Positions 43,841 through 53,560 of a DNA stretch of 64,000 bases are shown here, one piece after another. Source of the stretch: Sphingomonas mali NBRC 15500. Lineage in GTDB: Bacteria; Pseudomonadota; Alphaproteobacteria; Sphingomonadales; Sphingomonadaceae. The notes beneath the pieces were generated by a model. The model saw only the letters and a list, made by a program, of their open reading frames with translations. It was not told the DNA's origin and made no database searches. The stretch covers positions 62,001-126,000 of the forward strand of contig NZ_BCYX01000007.1 in the NCBI RefSeq assembly GCF_001598415.1, written 5' to 3'. A program made the translations under genes and the position numbers. Each line of letters opens with the position of its first letter. The stretch's first letter is position 1.

Positions 43841-46260
43841 AGCGCTTGTTCTTCTGCCTGCTGCTGACATTGGGCTTCACCGCGCCCGCGCATGCTGCCT
43901 TGCGCCTGCCGGCTACCGTGCCCGATCAGGTGCGCTGGGCGGCGGGCGAACTCGATCAGGCGCTCGCCCAACATCGCCTGACGCGTGCGAATATCGAGGC
44001 CACGGTGACCATCGCCGTGAAACCCGAACCCGACGATCAGGCGTTTGCGCTCGATCGGTCGGGGACGACGGTGACGATCGCGGCGGGTGGGCCGGCGGGA
44101 GCCAAATACGGCCTGCTCGAACTGGCCGAACAGGTGCGCGCCGCGTCGGGCGATAACTGGCGCGAGATCGTCGCCGGCCTGCGATCGACGAAGCAGAAGC
44201 CCTGGGTAGCGATCCGCGCCGACAATGCCTTCATCCACATCCATCCGTTCGTGCTCAACGACCTGACGATGTGGCGCGCCTATATCGATATGCTGGCGCG
44301 CAACCGTTTCAACATGCTCGACCTGCACGGCGCCTATGATCTCGACACGACCGGCTTTTCCAACCTCTACCCGATGCTGGTCCGGGTGCCCGGCTATCCC
44401 GGCGTCGGCAATCCGGCCGAGCAAGCGAAGAACCTGGCGTCGCTGAAAGCGATTGTCGCCTATGCCACCAGCCGGGGCGTTCGCGTCGCGCTGATGAATT
44501 ATTCGATCAACGAGGATCGCCCGCGTTCGCCGACCAAGCCGCCATCGCCGATCAAGGGTGTCCCGGCCGGGCAGATCGCGGACTATACCGCCAAGGCGAC
44601 CGCGCAGCTGATCCGCGAGTTGCCCCAGCTCTACATGCTCGGCTTCCGCGTCGGTGAGACCGGGCAACCGGCCGATTTTTTCAAACAAGCCTATCTGCGC
44701 GGGTTCGCGATGGCGGGAAACAACTCGCTGCGCCTCTACACGCGCTCGTGGCTGACCTCGAAGGAGCAGCTCGAGCCGATCGCGGCGGCGGCGCCGGGCA
44801 AGTTCGACGTCGAGATCAAATATAATGGCGAGCATCTCGGCCTGCCCTATCAGGCGATGCAGGAGCGGTTCGCGACTTATAGCTACGAACATTATCTCGA
44901 CCGCCCGGCGGATTACGGCATCCTGTGGCAAGTGCGCTCCAACGGAACGCATCGCTTCTGGTCCTGGGCGAATACCGATTTCATCCGCCAGACGGTGCGA
45001 ACGTTCCGGCTGGGCGACGCGCGCGGTTTCACGCTCGAATCGCCGGTCTCCTATTTCAGCCCCTATGCCGCGAAGATGTATCGGGCGCCGGCCGACCAGG
45101 CGGTGTTCCCGTACGTCTGGCAGAAGGACTGGATGTGGTATCTGGCCTGGGGAAGGCTGGGATACGATCCGGAGCTGCCCGAAGCGACGCTGATCCAGAC
45201 ATGGCGCGACCATTATGGCGCGGGCGGCGATGCGGCCTATCGCGCTATGCAGGCGGCGAGCCGAGTGGTGCCTTTGGTCTATGCCTATCGCTTCATCGGC
45301 GCCGATCATCGCGATTATTCGCCCGAGACGGAGACCGGCTATACGACCAACGACAGCGTGGTCGGGTCGCGCACGCCGATCCCGCTGAGCTTGCTGCAAT
45401 ATGCCCAGGACCAGACCGAGGACGACCGCAGCTTCCTGCCCATCGACAAATTCGTGCTCGGCAAGATGGATGGCCTGGTGGATGGCCGCTACGGTCCGTT
45501 CGCGGTCGCTGCGCGGCTGCACGACGCGAGCGGCGAGGCGGACAGGGCGATCGCCGACATGCCACCGCTGACCGGCCGCGCGGCGGACGAATGGCGCTTG
45601 CTGCACACCGATCTGGCCGCGGCGGCGCGGCTCGGCGACTATCATGCCGATCGGATCGAAGGGCTGGTGTGGCTCGATCATGGCGTGCGAACCAACGAGC
45701 GCGGCGAGATCGACCAGGCCAATGTCCTGCTCAAGCGCTCGCGCGACGCCTGGGCGGCGCTCGCAGGGTTAGCGGACCCGGTCTATCAGCCGCTCAACAA
45801 TCCGCTGCGCCGGCAAAAGGCGTTCAGCTGGGGACCGGCGCTGGCCGACCTGGAAAAGCTCGATGCGACGACCGAGGATCTGTGGAACGCCCGGCCCAAG
45901 GGCGCGCATCATAATCCGCTGCTGCTGACCGACACCGACAAGGGCGGGACCGGCGGGCTCGGCGTCGCGGGGCAACCGACCTATCGTATCGCGGCGGACG
46001 GCAAGAGCATCGCGGTGACCGCCAAGGCCAGTGCGGCACGGCCGATCGACCGCGTGATCCTGTGGTGGAAGCCGTTGCCGAGCGATGCGCATTGGCGTGC
46101 GCAGGAGATGATCATGGGCAATGACGGCTGGCGCGCGGAAGTACCGTTCACGCGCGAAGGGCTGATGTATGCGGTCGAGGTGCAGGACGTGGGCGGCAAT
46201 GCGCGCAGCTTCCCGCTCCAGGCCGAGACGCGGCCCTTCTGGGTGATCGATCCGCGATGA
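43837..46260 (+). CDS. Putative secreted glycoside hydrolase, family not assigned
   Basis: 807 aa with a signal peptide (1-20). Residues 22-115 resemble the small domain that precedes the barrel in GH20/GH67-type enzymes (GPAGAKYGLLELAEQV). A TIM-barrel-like region follows (NRFNMLDLHG, RGVRVALMNY). Candidate catalytic acids are E274 in RVGETGQ, E326/E332 in EIKYNGEHLG and E401 in TLESP. A C-terminal beta domain ends the protein. General layout suggests an alpha-glucuronidase or hexosaminidase-like enzyme, but no family can be named. Starts with GTG in a four-base overlap with the upstream stop. Confidence 0.65.
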   Translation: MKRLFFCLLLTLGFTAPAHAALRLPATVPDQVRWAAGELDQALAQHRLTRANIEATVTIAVKPEPDDQAFALDRSGTTVTIAAGGPAGAKYGLLELAEQVRAASGDNWREIVAGLRSTKQKPWVAIRADNAFIHIHPFVLNDLTMWRAYIDMLARNRFNMLDLHGAYDLDTTGFSNLYPMLVRVPGYPGVGNPAEQAKNLASLKAIVAYATSRGVRVALMNYSINEDRPRSPTKPPSPIKGVPAGQIADYTAKATAQLIRELPQLYMLGFRVGETGQPADFFKQAYLRGFAMAGNNSLRLYTRSWLTSKEQLEPIAAAAPGKFDVEIKYNGEHLGLPYQAMQERFATYSYEHYLDRPADYGILWQVRSNGTHRFWSWANTDFIRQTVRTFRLGDARGFTLESPVSYFSPYAAKMYRAPADQAVFPYVWQKDWMWYLAWGRLGYDPELPEATLIQTWRDHYGAGGDAAYRAMQAASRVVPLVYAYRFIGADHRDYSPETETGYTTNDSVVGSRTPIPLSLLQYAQDQTEDDRSFLPIDKFVLGKMDGLVDGRYGPFAVAARLHDASGEADRAIADMPPLTGRAADEWRLLHTDLAAAARLGDYHADRIEGLVWLDHGVRTNERGEIDQANVLLKRSRDAWAALAGLADPVYQPLNNPLRRQKAFSWGPALADLEKLDATTEDLWNARPKGAHHNPLLLTDTDKGGTGGLGVAGQPTYRIAADGKSIAVTAKASAARPIDRVILWWKPLPSDAHWRAQEMIMGNDGWRAEVPFTREGLMYAVEVQDVGGNARSFPLQAETRPFWVIDPR

Positions 46261-47351
46261 TCGCGCGGGCCCCTCTCGCGCTGCTGCTCATGGCGGGCGT
46301 CGCCGCCGCGGCTACGCGGCCGTTGCCCGTCACGATCCGCGAGCAAGGCGTACTCTATACCGGCGGCGAGGTGTCGGGCGACGGCATGTCGGGCCAGATG
46401 CACGTCTTCTACCAAATCCCGGCGCGCGTGCCGCCGCGCCATTATCCGATCGTGTTCATCCATGGCAGCCGGCTGACCGGCGCCGGGTTCCTCGGCACGC
46501 CCGATGGCCGCCCCGGCTGGGCGACCTGGTTCGTGTCGCGCGGCTGGCCGGTCTATGTCGTCGATCAGCCGGGCAAGGGGCGGTCGGGCTATTTCCCCAA
46601 GGCCTATGGTCCGCAGGAACATGACCCCAGCCGCAAGCAGATCGTCGAGCGCTTCACCGCGAGCCAGACGATCACGCCCACGCCCTGGCCAACCGCCAAG
46701 CTGCACACGCAATGGCCGGGCACCGGCCTCCCCGGCGATCCCGTGTTCGAGCAATTCTTCGCGTCCGAAGTCGCCAACATGCCCGACGTCGACATGCAAT
46801 ATGCGCTGACGACGCGCGCGGTGACCGAGTTGCTGAGAAAGATCGGCCCTGCGATCATCGTCACGCATTCGCAGGCCGGGCCGCTCAGCTGGATGATCGC
46901 CCAGGCCAATCCGGGGCGGATCAAGGCGATCATGGCGGTCGAGCCGACCGGCAATGCCAGCCGCGCGGGCAAGGGCCCGGCGACGCCGTGCGGGATCACC
47001 GACGCCTGCCTCACCTTCACCCCCGCTTTGCCCGATGCCGCCGCGCTCGGCATGACGCGGACACCCGAGAAACAGGCGATGGGGGTCGATTGCTGGTTGC
47101 AGCCGTCGCCGCGCTATCGCCTGCCCTGGTTGGCGGGCACGCCGATCCTGATCGCGTCGGGCGAGGCATCGTATCACGCCGGCCAGGATTATTGCACCTC
47201 GGCTTTCCTGACTCAGGCGGGCGTGCCCAACGACTATGTCTATCTGCCCACCGTCGGTATCCGCGGCAACGGGCATATGCAGATGCTCGAGAAGAACAAT
47301 CTGGAGATCGCCGCCTTCTACGAAAAGTGGCTGTTGAGGCGGATCCGATAA
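46257..47351 (+). CDS. Secreted alpha/beta hydrolase
   Basis: Signal peptide (1-19) and a single alpha/beta hydrolase domain, 364 aa. The oxyanion strand is IVFIHGS (66-71), the nucleophile S205 lies in VTHSQAG and a late histidine sits in RGNGHMQML. Long insertion between 110 and 180 forms a lid. ATGA overlap with the previous gene puts it last in the GH28 run. Probably an esterase acting on pectin decorations; inferred from context. Confidence 0.8.
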   Translation: MIARAPLALLLMAGVAAAATRPLPVTIREQGVLYTGGEVSGDGMSGQMHVFYQIPARVPPRHYPIVFIHGSRLTGAGFLGTPDGRPGWATWFVSRGWPVYVVDQPGKGRSGYFPKAYGPQEHDPSRKQIVERFTASQTITPTPWPTAKLHTQWPGTGLPGDPVFEQFFASEVANMPDVDMQYALTTRAVTELLRKIGPAIIVTHSQAGPLSWMIAQANPGRIKAIMAVEPTGNASRAGKGPATPCGITDACLTFTPALPDAAALGMTRTPEKQAMGVDCWLQPSPRYRLPWLAGTPILIASGEASYHAGQDYCTSAFLTQAGVPNDYVYLPTVGIRGNGHMQMLEKNNLEIAAFYEKWLLRRIR

Positions 47352-47380
47352 GCGGCCGAAAAGGCCCGAAAAATCGTTAT

Positions 47381-47394
47381 TGATACCGGTGTCA
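47381..47394. promoter_or_regulatory. Operator-like site C, pectin locus
   Basis: TGATACCGGTGTCA differs from the palindrome consensus TGACACCGGTGTCA at one base. It lies in the short gap before the 1272-aa LamG gene, over a TTGATA -35-like hexamer. Confidence 0.65.
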
Positions 47395-47475
47395 TAAGTT
47401 TCTATCGATCGGTCGCCCGCAAGGGCTTGGGAGAGTCGGCCGCCAATGAGCGGCCAGATGCGAAAGAGAGCGGGC

Positions 47476-50400
47476 ATGGCGAGCAACAAGCGAGTGGCAT
47501 TGCTGGCGGCGGTTTGCGCCGCGGCGATGATCGGGTCGGCTGCGAACGCGCAGGAAGCGCCGCCCAAGCTGCTGTTCCACGTTTCCGCCGACAAGACGCT
47601 GACCGCCGACACCGCGGCCGGCGAACCGGTGCCCAATTTCCAGTCCAAGGTCGCAATCGTCCCCACCGGGAAATCGGGCGGGGCGATCGAATGGCAGGAT
47701 GACGGCTATGTCGCGTGGAAGGCGCCGGGCAATATCTATGCGCGACGCGGCACTTTGTCCTTCTTCTGGCGCTCGCGCACGCCCGTCGGAGAGGCGCCGT
47801 TCGTGCTGTTCCGAGTGGGATATGCCGACCATACCAGCTGGGACATGGCGTTCCTTAGGATCGACTGGAACGGCCACGGCTTCGACGCCTTCGTCACCGA
47901 CAACAACCTTGCGAGAGAGCGCGTCTCCTTCCGTATGGATGCGTTGCCGAGCCCCACGGACTGGCACCATATCGCCTTCGCCTGGGACGAGGCGGTCGGC
48001 GTGCGGCTGTTCGTCGATGGCAAGGAAGTCGCTCGCAAGGATCAGAAGGCCGTGCTCGACAGCGGGCTCGACCAGTTCGGCCTCGCCGGGCGGATCATCT
48101 CGCCGCACCAGGTGCAGAGCCGCTACAGCTTCATGCGCGGCAGCGATGTCGACGAGATCCGCGTCTACGATCGGATGCTCGATGCCGGCGCGGTCGCCGC
48201 GCTCGCCAACAACAGCGCCCCGGCCGACGACAAGCCGGTCGCGAGCGACGAGCGCACCGCGTTTCTCCATCGCTATGGCTTCGATGGCGCCTCGCCGCCT
48301 CTGCTGACCGCCGACAGCACGACGATCCGCAAGGTCGAGTTCGCCGACGCCAAGGATCTCAAGGAATGGATGTGGAAAGGCGTCGACGGCATTGCCGAGA
48401 CGACCTGGCCGGGCGTCTACAACCGCTCGCGCCTGCCCGGCCGCGACGATTATTTCGAGTTGCCCGACTGGAACGTCTATGTCGAAGGCGGCAAGGCCTA
48501 TGACCTGACCATCCCCGCCAACGAGACGGTCAATCGCGTCGAGATCCGCGGCGCCGCCTATGGCGGGCTCGATTACGCTGCCGATGGCAGCAAGTACGTG
48601 TCACTGGCGAAGCGTCCGCAAGGCGTCGAGAAATCGATCACCAGCTTCGGCGACAAGACTGGCGGCAAGTTGCGCTTCACCAATGTCGCGCAGGAAACGC
48701 CGATCCAGGAAATCTGGGCCTACGACGTCAAGGAAGGCGCCGAGCCCAAGGGCACGCTCAAGCTCAATTACGTGGTCGATTCGAAGACCGCGCCGGCCTT
48801 TGCCAATATCGCGCCGCTGACCAAATACATTGCCGGTCGCTTCCCCGCCGACGAGCGGGCCACCGTCGTCGCGCTTCCGGCGAGCGCCGGGCACGCCGCG
48901 CCCGGGGCCGGCAGCGCAACCGCCGTCGGCAACGCGGTGCGCGGGAAAAACGAGGCGCCGATCGTCCACATTCTGGTGCCGTCCGATTTCGGCGACGCCT
49001 TCCCCGACAAGCCGCTGGCGCGTGCGTGGAACTATACCTGGGCCAACGTCCATGACGGGCTCGACGGCATCGCGCTCGACATTCCCGCGCTCAAGGTAGC
49101 GGCGAACAAGGACGGGGTGATCCCGCTCAATATCCGGATCAAGGATCCGATCTGGCCCGACCGCGACATGATCGACGTGACCGTGTCGGTGAAGCCCGGC
49201 CAGGCACGCACGGTCTGGCTCGACCTGCGCGACCGCATCCTGACCAACGATCCCTTCTACATCACCGTCGCCAGCGCTTCGGCCGATTTCGGCGCGGACT
49301 CGCTCGACGGAATGAACGTGCGATTGGTGTTCAAGGACCGCGAGGAAGCGAAGAAGGAGCATATCCAGGATCGCTTCGATCAGGTGAAGGATAATTGGGG
49401 CTTCCTGGTCGAGGAGCATACCGCCTCGGGCCGCGAGGGGCTGTTCCGGCGACTCAAGGGCGACATCACCGACCTGCTCCGCGTCGATCCCGACAATCTC
49501 GAAGGGCGGCGTTATTGGGCCGATATCAGCTATGGCGCGACGGGCATGCCGCCCTTCACCCAGCCGACGCCGCCGGCGGGCGTGCCGCTCTGGGCGTTCC
49601 GCCAGCTCGAGGACCTCAAGCTCACCCGCCAGTTCGTCGATTGGTGGATCGACAACCGCCAGGTGCCCTATGGCGATTTCGGCGGCGGTATTTCGGACGA
49701 CGTCGACTTGCTCGAACAATGGCCCGGCCTGGCGCTGATGGGGGTCGATCCCGACAAGATCAACGCCTCGCTGCGTGCGCTGTCGGACTCGGTCTACAAG
49801 AACGGCATGCGGGTCAACGGGCTCGGCTATATCACCACCGACGAGCTCCATGCCTATGAGGAAGGGCTCAATTCGGATGCCGAGCGGCTCTATCTCAACT
49901 GGGGCGAGCCCAAGGCGGTCGAGCGGCTGATAGCGACGGCCAAGGCGCTGACCGGCATCATCCTCAAGAACCCTGCCGGGCACATGCATTTCGCCAGCAA
50001 CTGGTATGGCGGCCGCAAGGTCTATCGCGAGGGCCCGTGGGAATGGCAGAAACCGTATAGCTTCACCGTCATGCACGCGCCGATCCTGATGGGCGTGTAC
50101 AATGCCAACCCGACCGCCGAGGGGCTGGTCACTGGTGTGATCGACGGCTGGATGGCGCACGGCAAGCAGGGCGCCGATGGCAATTGGACCTATCCCAACG
50201 AGATCAACTGGCGCACCGATGCCGAGCGCGTCGGCGACGGCGGCGGCATTGCGACGCCGTATCAATCGGCCTGGGCGGCATATCGCTTCACTGGCGACAA
50301 AAAGTATCTGACCCCGCTGCTGAGCCGCGTGGCCAAGAACGGGCCCGGATCGCTCAACGACCTCAACGAGAATGTCGTGGCGGAGCTCGGCAAGACCGAT

Positions 50401-51294
50401 TGGGGCAAGGTCCTGGCCGGCACCAAGAGCGATTTCGGCCGCGTCGCCGGCTGGGACGCGACCGGCGACCGCAAGCTGCTCGAGGAACAAGCTGGCGACG
50501 CGATCGCCTACAAGTCGCAGCATATGTACATGTACACCGAGGGGCATTGGTGGACCGACCGCGTCGAGATGCCCAACGAGTATCTCCAGCGGCAGCGGCT
50601 GGGCGGCATCGCCTTGGTGCGCAACCAGACCTATCCGGGCAATACCGTCAGCTGGCGTTTCGCCAAGCCGGACGCGGCGGAAGCGGTGGCGATCCTGGTG
50701 CCCGGCGCGACCACCGGCCACTTCAAGGTGATCGCCTACAATACCAGCGACGTGGCGCAGCCGGCGACGATGTCGACCTGGAACGTGACCGCCGGCAAAT
50801 GGAAGATGACTGCCGGGACCAGCGCGTCGGATGGCGATACCGCCGACGGCAATCCGGCCGCGAGCGACGTGACGCTCGAACGCAGCGGATCGGTCGATGT
50901 CAATTTCGCACCCCACACGACGACGGTGCTCGAGTTCACGCTCGAGACGCCGGGTATGCCCACCGAGCGTCGCGCCGATCTCGGTATCGGCGTCGACGAC
51001 GTGAAGGTCGCCGGCCGCTCGGTCGAGGTGACCGTGCACAGCCTCGGTGCGCTTCCCGCCAGCGGCGGCCGCGCCGAGCTGATCGACGCCACCGGCAAGG
51101 TCGCCGCCAGCGCCGCGGTGCCAACGCTCGACGCGCCGGTCGACCTGACGCCCAAGACGGCGATGGTGCGAATGCCGCTCGCGGCGGGAGCCGGGTCGGG
51201 CTGGCGGGTTCGGGTCGCACTGCCAGACGGTACGCCGGAAGTGACTTACCTCAACAACGCCGTCGCACTGCCGGCCCCGACCCGCAATAAGTAG
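47476..51294 (+). CDS. Large secreted LamG-domain protein, probable carbohydrate-active
   Basis: 1272 aa. A clean signal peptide (1-26, cut at ANA-Q) is followed by a LamG/concanavalin-like domain (about 60-200; DWHHIAFAWDEAVG, FVDGKEVARKD, VDEIRVYDRMLDAGAV). Residues 270-480 hold a beta-rich linker domain; 600-1050 is a helical domain with many aromatic residues and conserved-looking E/D/H (YGDFGGGISDD, HFASNWYGG, TEGHWWTDR), like an alpha/alpha barrel of lyases or hydrolases. C-terminal beta domain last. No CAZyme family could be assigned. The ATG at 47476 gives the best leader; an ATG at 47446 is in frame. Confidence 0.7.
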   Translation: MASNKRVALLAAVCAAAMIGSAANAQEAPPKLLFHVSADKTLTADTAAGEPVPNFQSKVAIVPTGKSGGAIEWQDDGYVAWKAPGNIYARRGTLSFFWRSRTPVGEAPFVLFRVGYADHTSWDMAFLRIDWNGHGFDAFVTDNNLARERVSFRMDALPSPTDWHHIAFAWDEAVGVRLFVDGKEVARKDQKAVLDSGLDQFGLAGRIISPHQVQSRYSFMRGSDVDEIRVYDRMLDAGAVAALANNSAPADDKPVASDERTAFLHRYGFDGASPPLLTADSTTIRKVEFADAKDLKEWMWKGVDGIAETTWPGVYNRSRLPGRDDYFELPDWNVYVEGGKAYDLTIPANETVNRVEIRGAAYGGLDYAADGSKYVSLAKRPQGVEKSITSFGDKTGGKLRFTNVAQETPIQEIWAYDVKEGAEPKGTLKLNYVVDSKTAPAFANIAPLTKYIAGRFPADERATVVALPASAGHAAPGAGSATAVGNAVRGKNEAPIVHILVPSDFGDAFPDKPLARAWNYTWANVHDGLDGIALDIPALKVAANKDGVIPLNIRIKDPIWPDRDMIDVTVSVKPGQARTVWLDLRDRILTNDPFYITVASASADFGADSLDGMNVRLVFKDREEAKKEHIQDRFDQVKDNWGFLVEEHTASGREGLFRRLKGDITDLLRVDPDNLEGRRYWADISYGATGMPPFTQPTPPAGVPLWAFRQLEDLKLTRQFVDWWIDNRQVPYGDFGGGISDDVDLLEQWPGLALMGVDPDKINASLRALSDSVYKNGMRVNGLGYITTDELHAYEEGLNSDAERLYLNWGEPKAVERLIATAKALTGIILKNPAGHMHFASNWYGGRKVYREGPWEWQKPYSFTVMHAPILMGVYNANPTAEGLVTGVIDGWMAHGKQGADGNWTYPNEINWRTDAERVGDGGGIATPYQSAWAAYRFTGDKKYLTPLLSRVAKNGPGSLNDLNENVVAELGKTDWGKVLAGTKSDFGRVAGWDATGDRKLLEEQAGDAIAYKSQHMYMYTEGHWWTDRVEMPNEYLQRQRLGGIALVRNQTYPGNTVSWRFAKPDAAEAVAILVPGATTGHFKVIAYNTSDVAQPATMSTWNVTAGKWKMTAGTSASDGDTADGNPAASDVTLERSGSVDVNFAPHTTTVLEFTLETPGMPTERRADLGIGVDDVKVAGRSVEVTVHSLGALPASGGRAELIDATGKVAASAAVPTLDAPVDLTPKTAMVRMPLAAGAGSGWRVRVALPDGTPEVTYLNNAVALPAPTRNK

Positions 51295-51316
51295 CGGCGG
51301 CGATGCTTGATCGGCA

Positions 51317-52210
51317 TCAGACGGGCGGCAAGTGACTCCAGAAACGCTCGGCCGCGACGCTCTGGCGCGCGGCCGGGCGGAACAAGCGGATGCCGACCGG
51401 CACGGCCCAGCCGGCGCCGCCGGCCGGGACGAGCGATCCGCGCTCGACATCGTCGGCGGCAAGGCTCGCCGGCAGCCAGGCGATCCCGCTGCCGCCGCGC
51501 GCCATGCCGAGCAAGGTGGCGGCTAGTTGCGCCGAGAAAACGGTCCTGAGCGTCGGCGCGCGTTGCTCGAAGCGATTGGCCGCGACGATCCGGCCGAGGC
51601 CGGACTCCGCACTATAGGCGAGGAGTGGCAGGTCGCCGCCAGCGTCGTCGAGCCGCCAGCGCGGTTGTCCGTCGGCGTCGGGCGCGACCAACGGCACGAG
51701 CGAATCCTCGCCCACGTCGCGCGAGGCGAAGGCCGGACTTTCCAGCCGGCTCGGCGCGATCGGATGGTGGTGGCACAGCACGAACTGGCTCTGCCCCTGG
51801 AGCATCAATTCCTCGCACGCCTGCATCGAATCCGAGACCAGGCGCACCGGACCGATCGTCGCCGCCTGCTCGACTCGCCGCAGCCAGCCCGGGAAGAAGG
51901 TGAAGGACAAAGAGTGCGTCGCGGCGAAATGGAGCGTCGCGGTCTCGCGTCCTCCGATTTCGCGCGCATCGCGGCGCAAGTCGGTGATCGTCCGCACCAG
52001 CCCCGGCGCCCCGCGTGCGAATTGCTCGCCCGCCGGCGTCGGTCGCGTGCCTTGCGGGGTGCGTTCGAACAATGGCGTGCCGACCCAATCCTCCAGCGCG
52101 CGGATGCGCCGGCTGAAGGCCGGTTGGGTGACGTGGCGGAGTTCGGCGGCGCGCGAGAAATTGCCGGTTTCGTTCAACGCGACGAAGTCTTCGAGCCAGG
52201 CGAGTTCCAT
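51317..52210 (-). CDS. LysR-family regulator, HypT/YjiE-like
   Basis: 297-aa LysR-type regulator. The N-terminal helix-turn-helix reads ETGNFSRAAELRHVTQPAFSRRIRALE (core: QPAFSRRI at 29-36). The effector domain pattern (THSLSFTF, CEELMLQGQSQFVLCHHHP) is close to E. coli HypT. It is divergent from the tartrate dehydratase gene, the usual place for a LysR regulator of that gene, and convergent with the LamG gene. Thus it most likely controls tarD-dctA rather than hypochlorite stress; this is inferred from position. Confidence 0.88.
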   Translation of the reverse strand: MELAWLEDFVALNETGNFSRAAELRHVTQPAFSRRIRALEDWVGTPLFERTPQGTRPTPAGEQFARGAPGLVRTITDLRRDAREIGGRETATLHFAATHSLSFTFFPGWLRRVEQAATIGPVRLVSDSMQACEELMLQGQSQFVLCHHHPIAPSRLESPAFASRDVGEDSLVPLVAPDADGQPRWRLDDAGGDLPLLAYSAESGLGRIVAANRFEQRAPTLRTVFSAQLAATLLGMARGGSGIAWLPASLAADDVERGSLVPAGGAGWAVPVGIRLFRPAARQSVAAERFWSHLPPV

Positions 52211-52311
52211 GCGCTATGCATAAACGGCATGGCGATGCCCCGCAACGGCATTGGCGTTGCTCTGGTCAGCCGGCTTATCCCGATGCCAATCAAGCGGGAT
52301 GGGGGCGTGAA

Positions 52312-53505
52312 GTGCGTATCGTAGAAGTCCGGGAACAGACGGTGTCGATCGCCTCGCCGATCGCCAATGCCTATATCGATTTCTCGAAGATGACGTGCTC
52401 GGTCGTGGCAGTGATCACCGACCAGATGCGCGACGGCCGCCCGGTGATCGGATACGGCTTCAATTCGAACGGGCGCTACGGCCAGGGCGCGCTGATGCGC
52501 GATCGCTTCCTCGCGCGGCTGACAGATGCCGATCCCGAGAGCCTGATCGACAAAGCCAACGATAATCTCGATCCCTTCGCGATCTGGTCGACCCTCATGA
52601 CCAACGAGAAGCCGGGCGGGCATGGCGAGCGCTCGGTCGCGGTCGGCACGATCGACATGGCGGTGTGGGATGCGGTGGCGAAGATCGCCGGCAAGCCGCT
52701 CTATCAATTGTTGGCCGAGCGTTATGGCAGCGGCACGCCCGACGACAAGGTCTGGGTTTATGCCGCGGGCGGCTATTACTATCCCGGCAAGGATCACAAA
52801 CAGCTGCAGGACGAATTCCGCTCCTATCGCGACCGCGGCTATCGCGTCTGCAAGATGAAGGTCGGCGCGGTGCCGCTCGACCAGGATATCGCGCGGATCG
52901 AGGCAGCGCTCGAGGTGGTCGGCGACGGGCAGTGCCTCGCGGTCGACGTCAACGGACGGTTCGATCTCGACACCGCGATCCGTTTCGGCGAGGCGATCAA
53001 GCCGTACAATCTGTTCTGGTACGAAGAGGTCGGCGATCCGCTCGACTTCGCGCTCCAGGCCGAACTCGGCCGGCATTACGATCTGCCGATGGCGACCGGG
53101 GAGAATCTGTTCTCGCACCAGGACGCGCGCAACCTTTTGAAGTTCGGCGGCATGCACAAGGACCGCGACTGGCTGCAGTTCGACTGCGCCTTGTCGTACG
53201 GCTTGGTCGAATATCTCCGCACGCTCGACGTGCTCAAGGAAGAGGGCTGGTCGACGCGGCGCGTGGTGCCGCATGGCGGGCACCAGATGTCGCTCAACAT
53301 CGCGGCCGGGCTGCATCTCGGCGGTAATGAAAGCTATCCCGACGTATTCCAGCCGTTCGGCGGATTCGCCGACGGGATCGCGGTCGAGGATGGCTATGTC
53401 GCGCTGCCGCAGGTGCCGGGTGTTGGCTTCGAGGCCAAGAGCAAGCTGTACGCATTGATGAGCAAGATGACCGAGGACGTCGCCCCTGCGCGGGTGATGG
53501 CCTAA
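52312..53505 (+). CDS. tarD: D(-)-tartrate dehydratase
   Basis: Enolase-superfamily enzyme that dehydrates D-tartrate to oxaloacetate. The whole protein follows the TarD pattern: AYIDFSKMT, GYGFNSNGRY, NEKPGGHGERSVAVGTID, YAAGGYYYPGKD and PHGGHQMSLN. The general base K183, metal ligands D212, E238 and E264, and H321 are in place. Start is a GTG at 52312 after GGGGGCGTGAA (397 aa). Co-directional dctA follows 55 bases on. It could act on related sugar acids from pectin (for example galactarate-like acids), but the match to tartrate dehydratase is strong. Confidence 0.9.
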   Translation: MRIVEVREQTVSIASPIANAYIDFSKMTCSVVAVITDQMRDGRPVIGYGFNSNGRYGQGALMRDRFLARLTDADPESLIDKANDNLDPFAIWSTLMTNEKPGGHGERSVAVGTIDMAVWDAVAKIAGKPLYQLLAERYGSGTPDDKVWVYAAGGYYYPGKDHKQLQDEFRSYRDRGYRVCKMKVGAVPLDQDIARIEAALEVVGDGQCLAVDVNGRFDLDTAIRFGEAIKPYNLFWYEEVGDPLDFALQAELGRHYDLPMATGENLFSHQDARNLLKFGGMHKDRDWLQFDCALSYGLVEYLRTLDVLKEEGWSTRRVVPHGGHQMSLNIAAGLHLGGNESYPDVFQPFGGFADGIAVEDGYVALPQVPGVGFEAKSKLYALMSKMTEDVAPARVMA

Positions 53506-53560
53506 CCAACGCCGTCGACCCGGCAAAAGACCGGGCGGCGGACAGGAGGAAGAGGATCGG

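Noticed and set aside
48601..51462. A 953-codon minus-strand frame opposite the LamG gene
   Set aside because: Shadow frame; the plus strand has a signal peptide, ribosome binding site and LamG domain.
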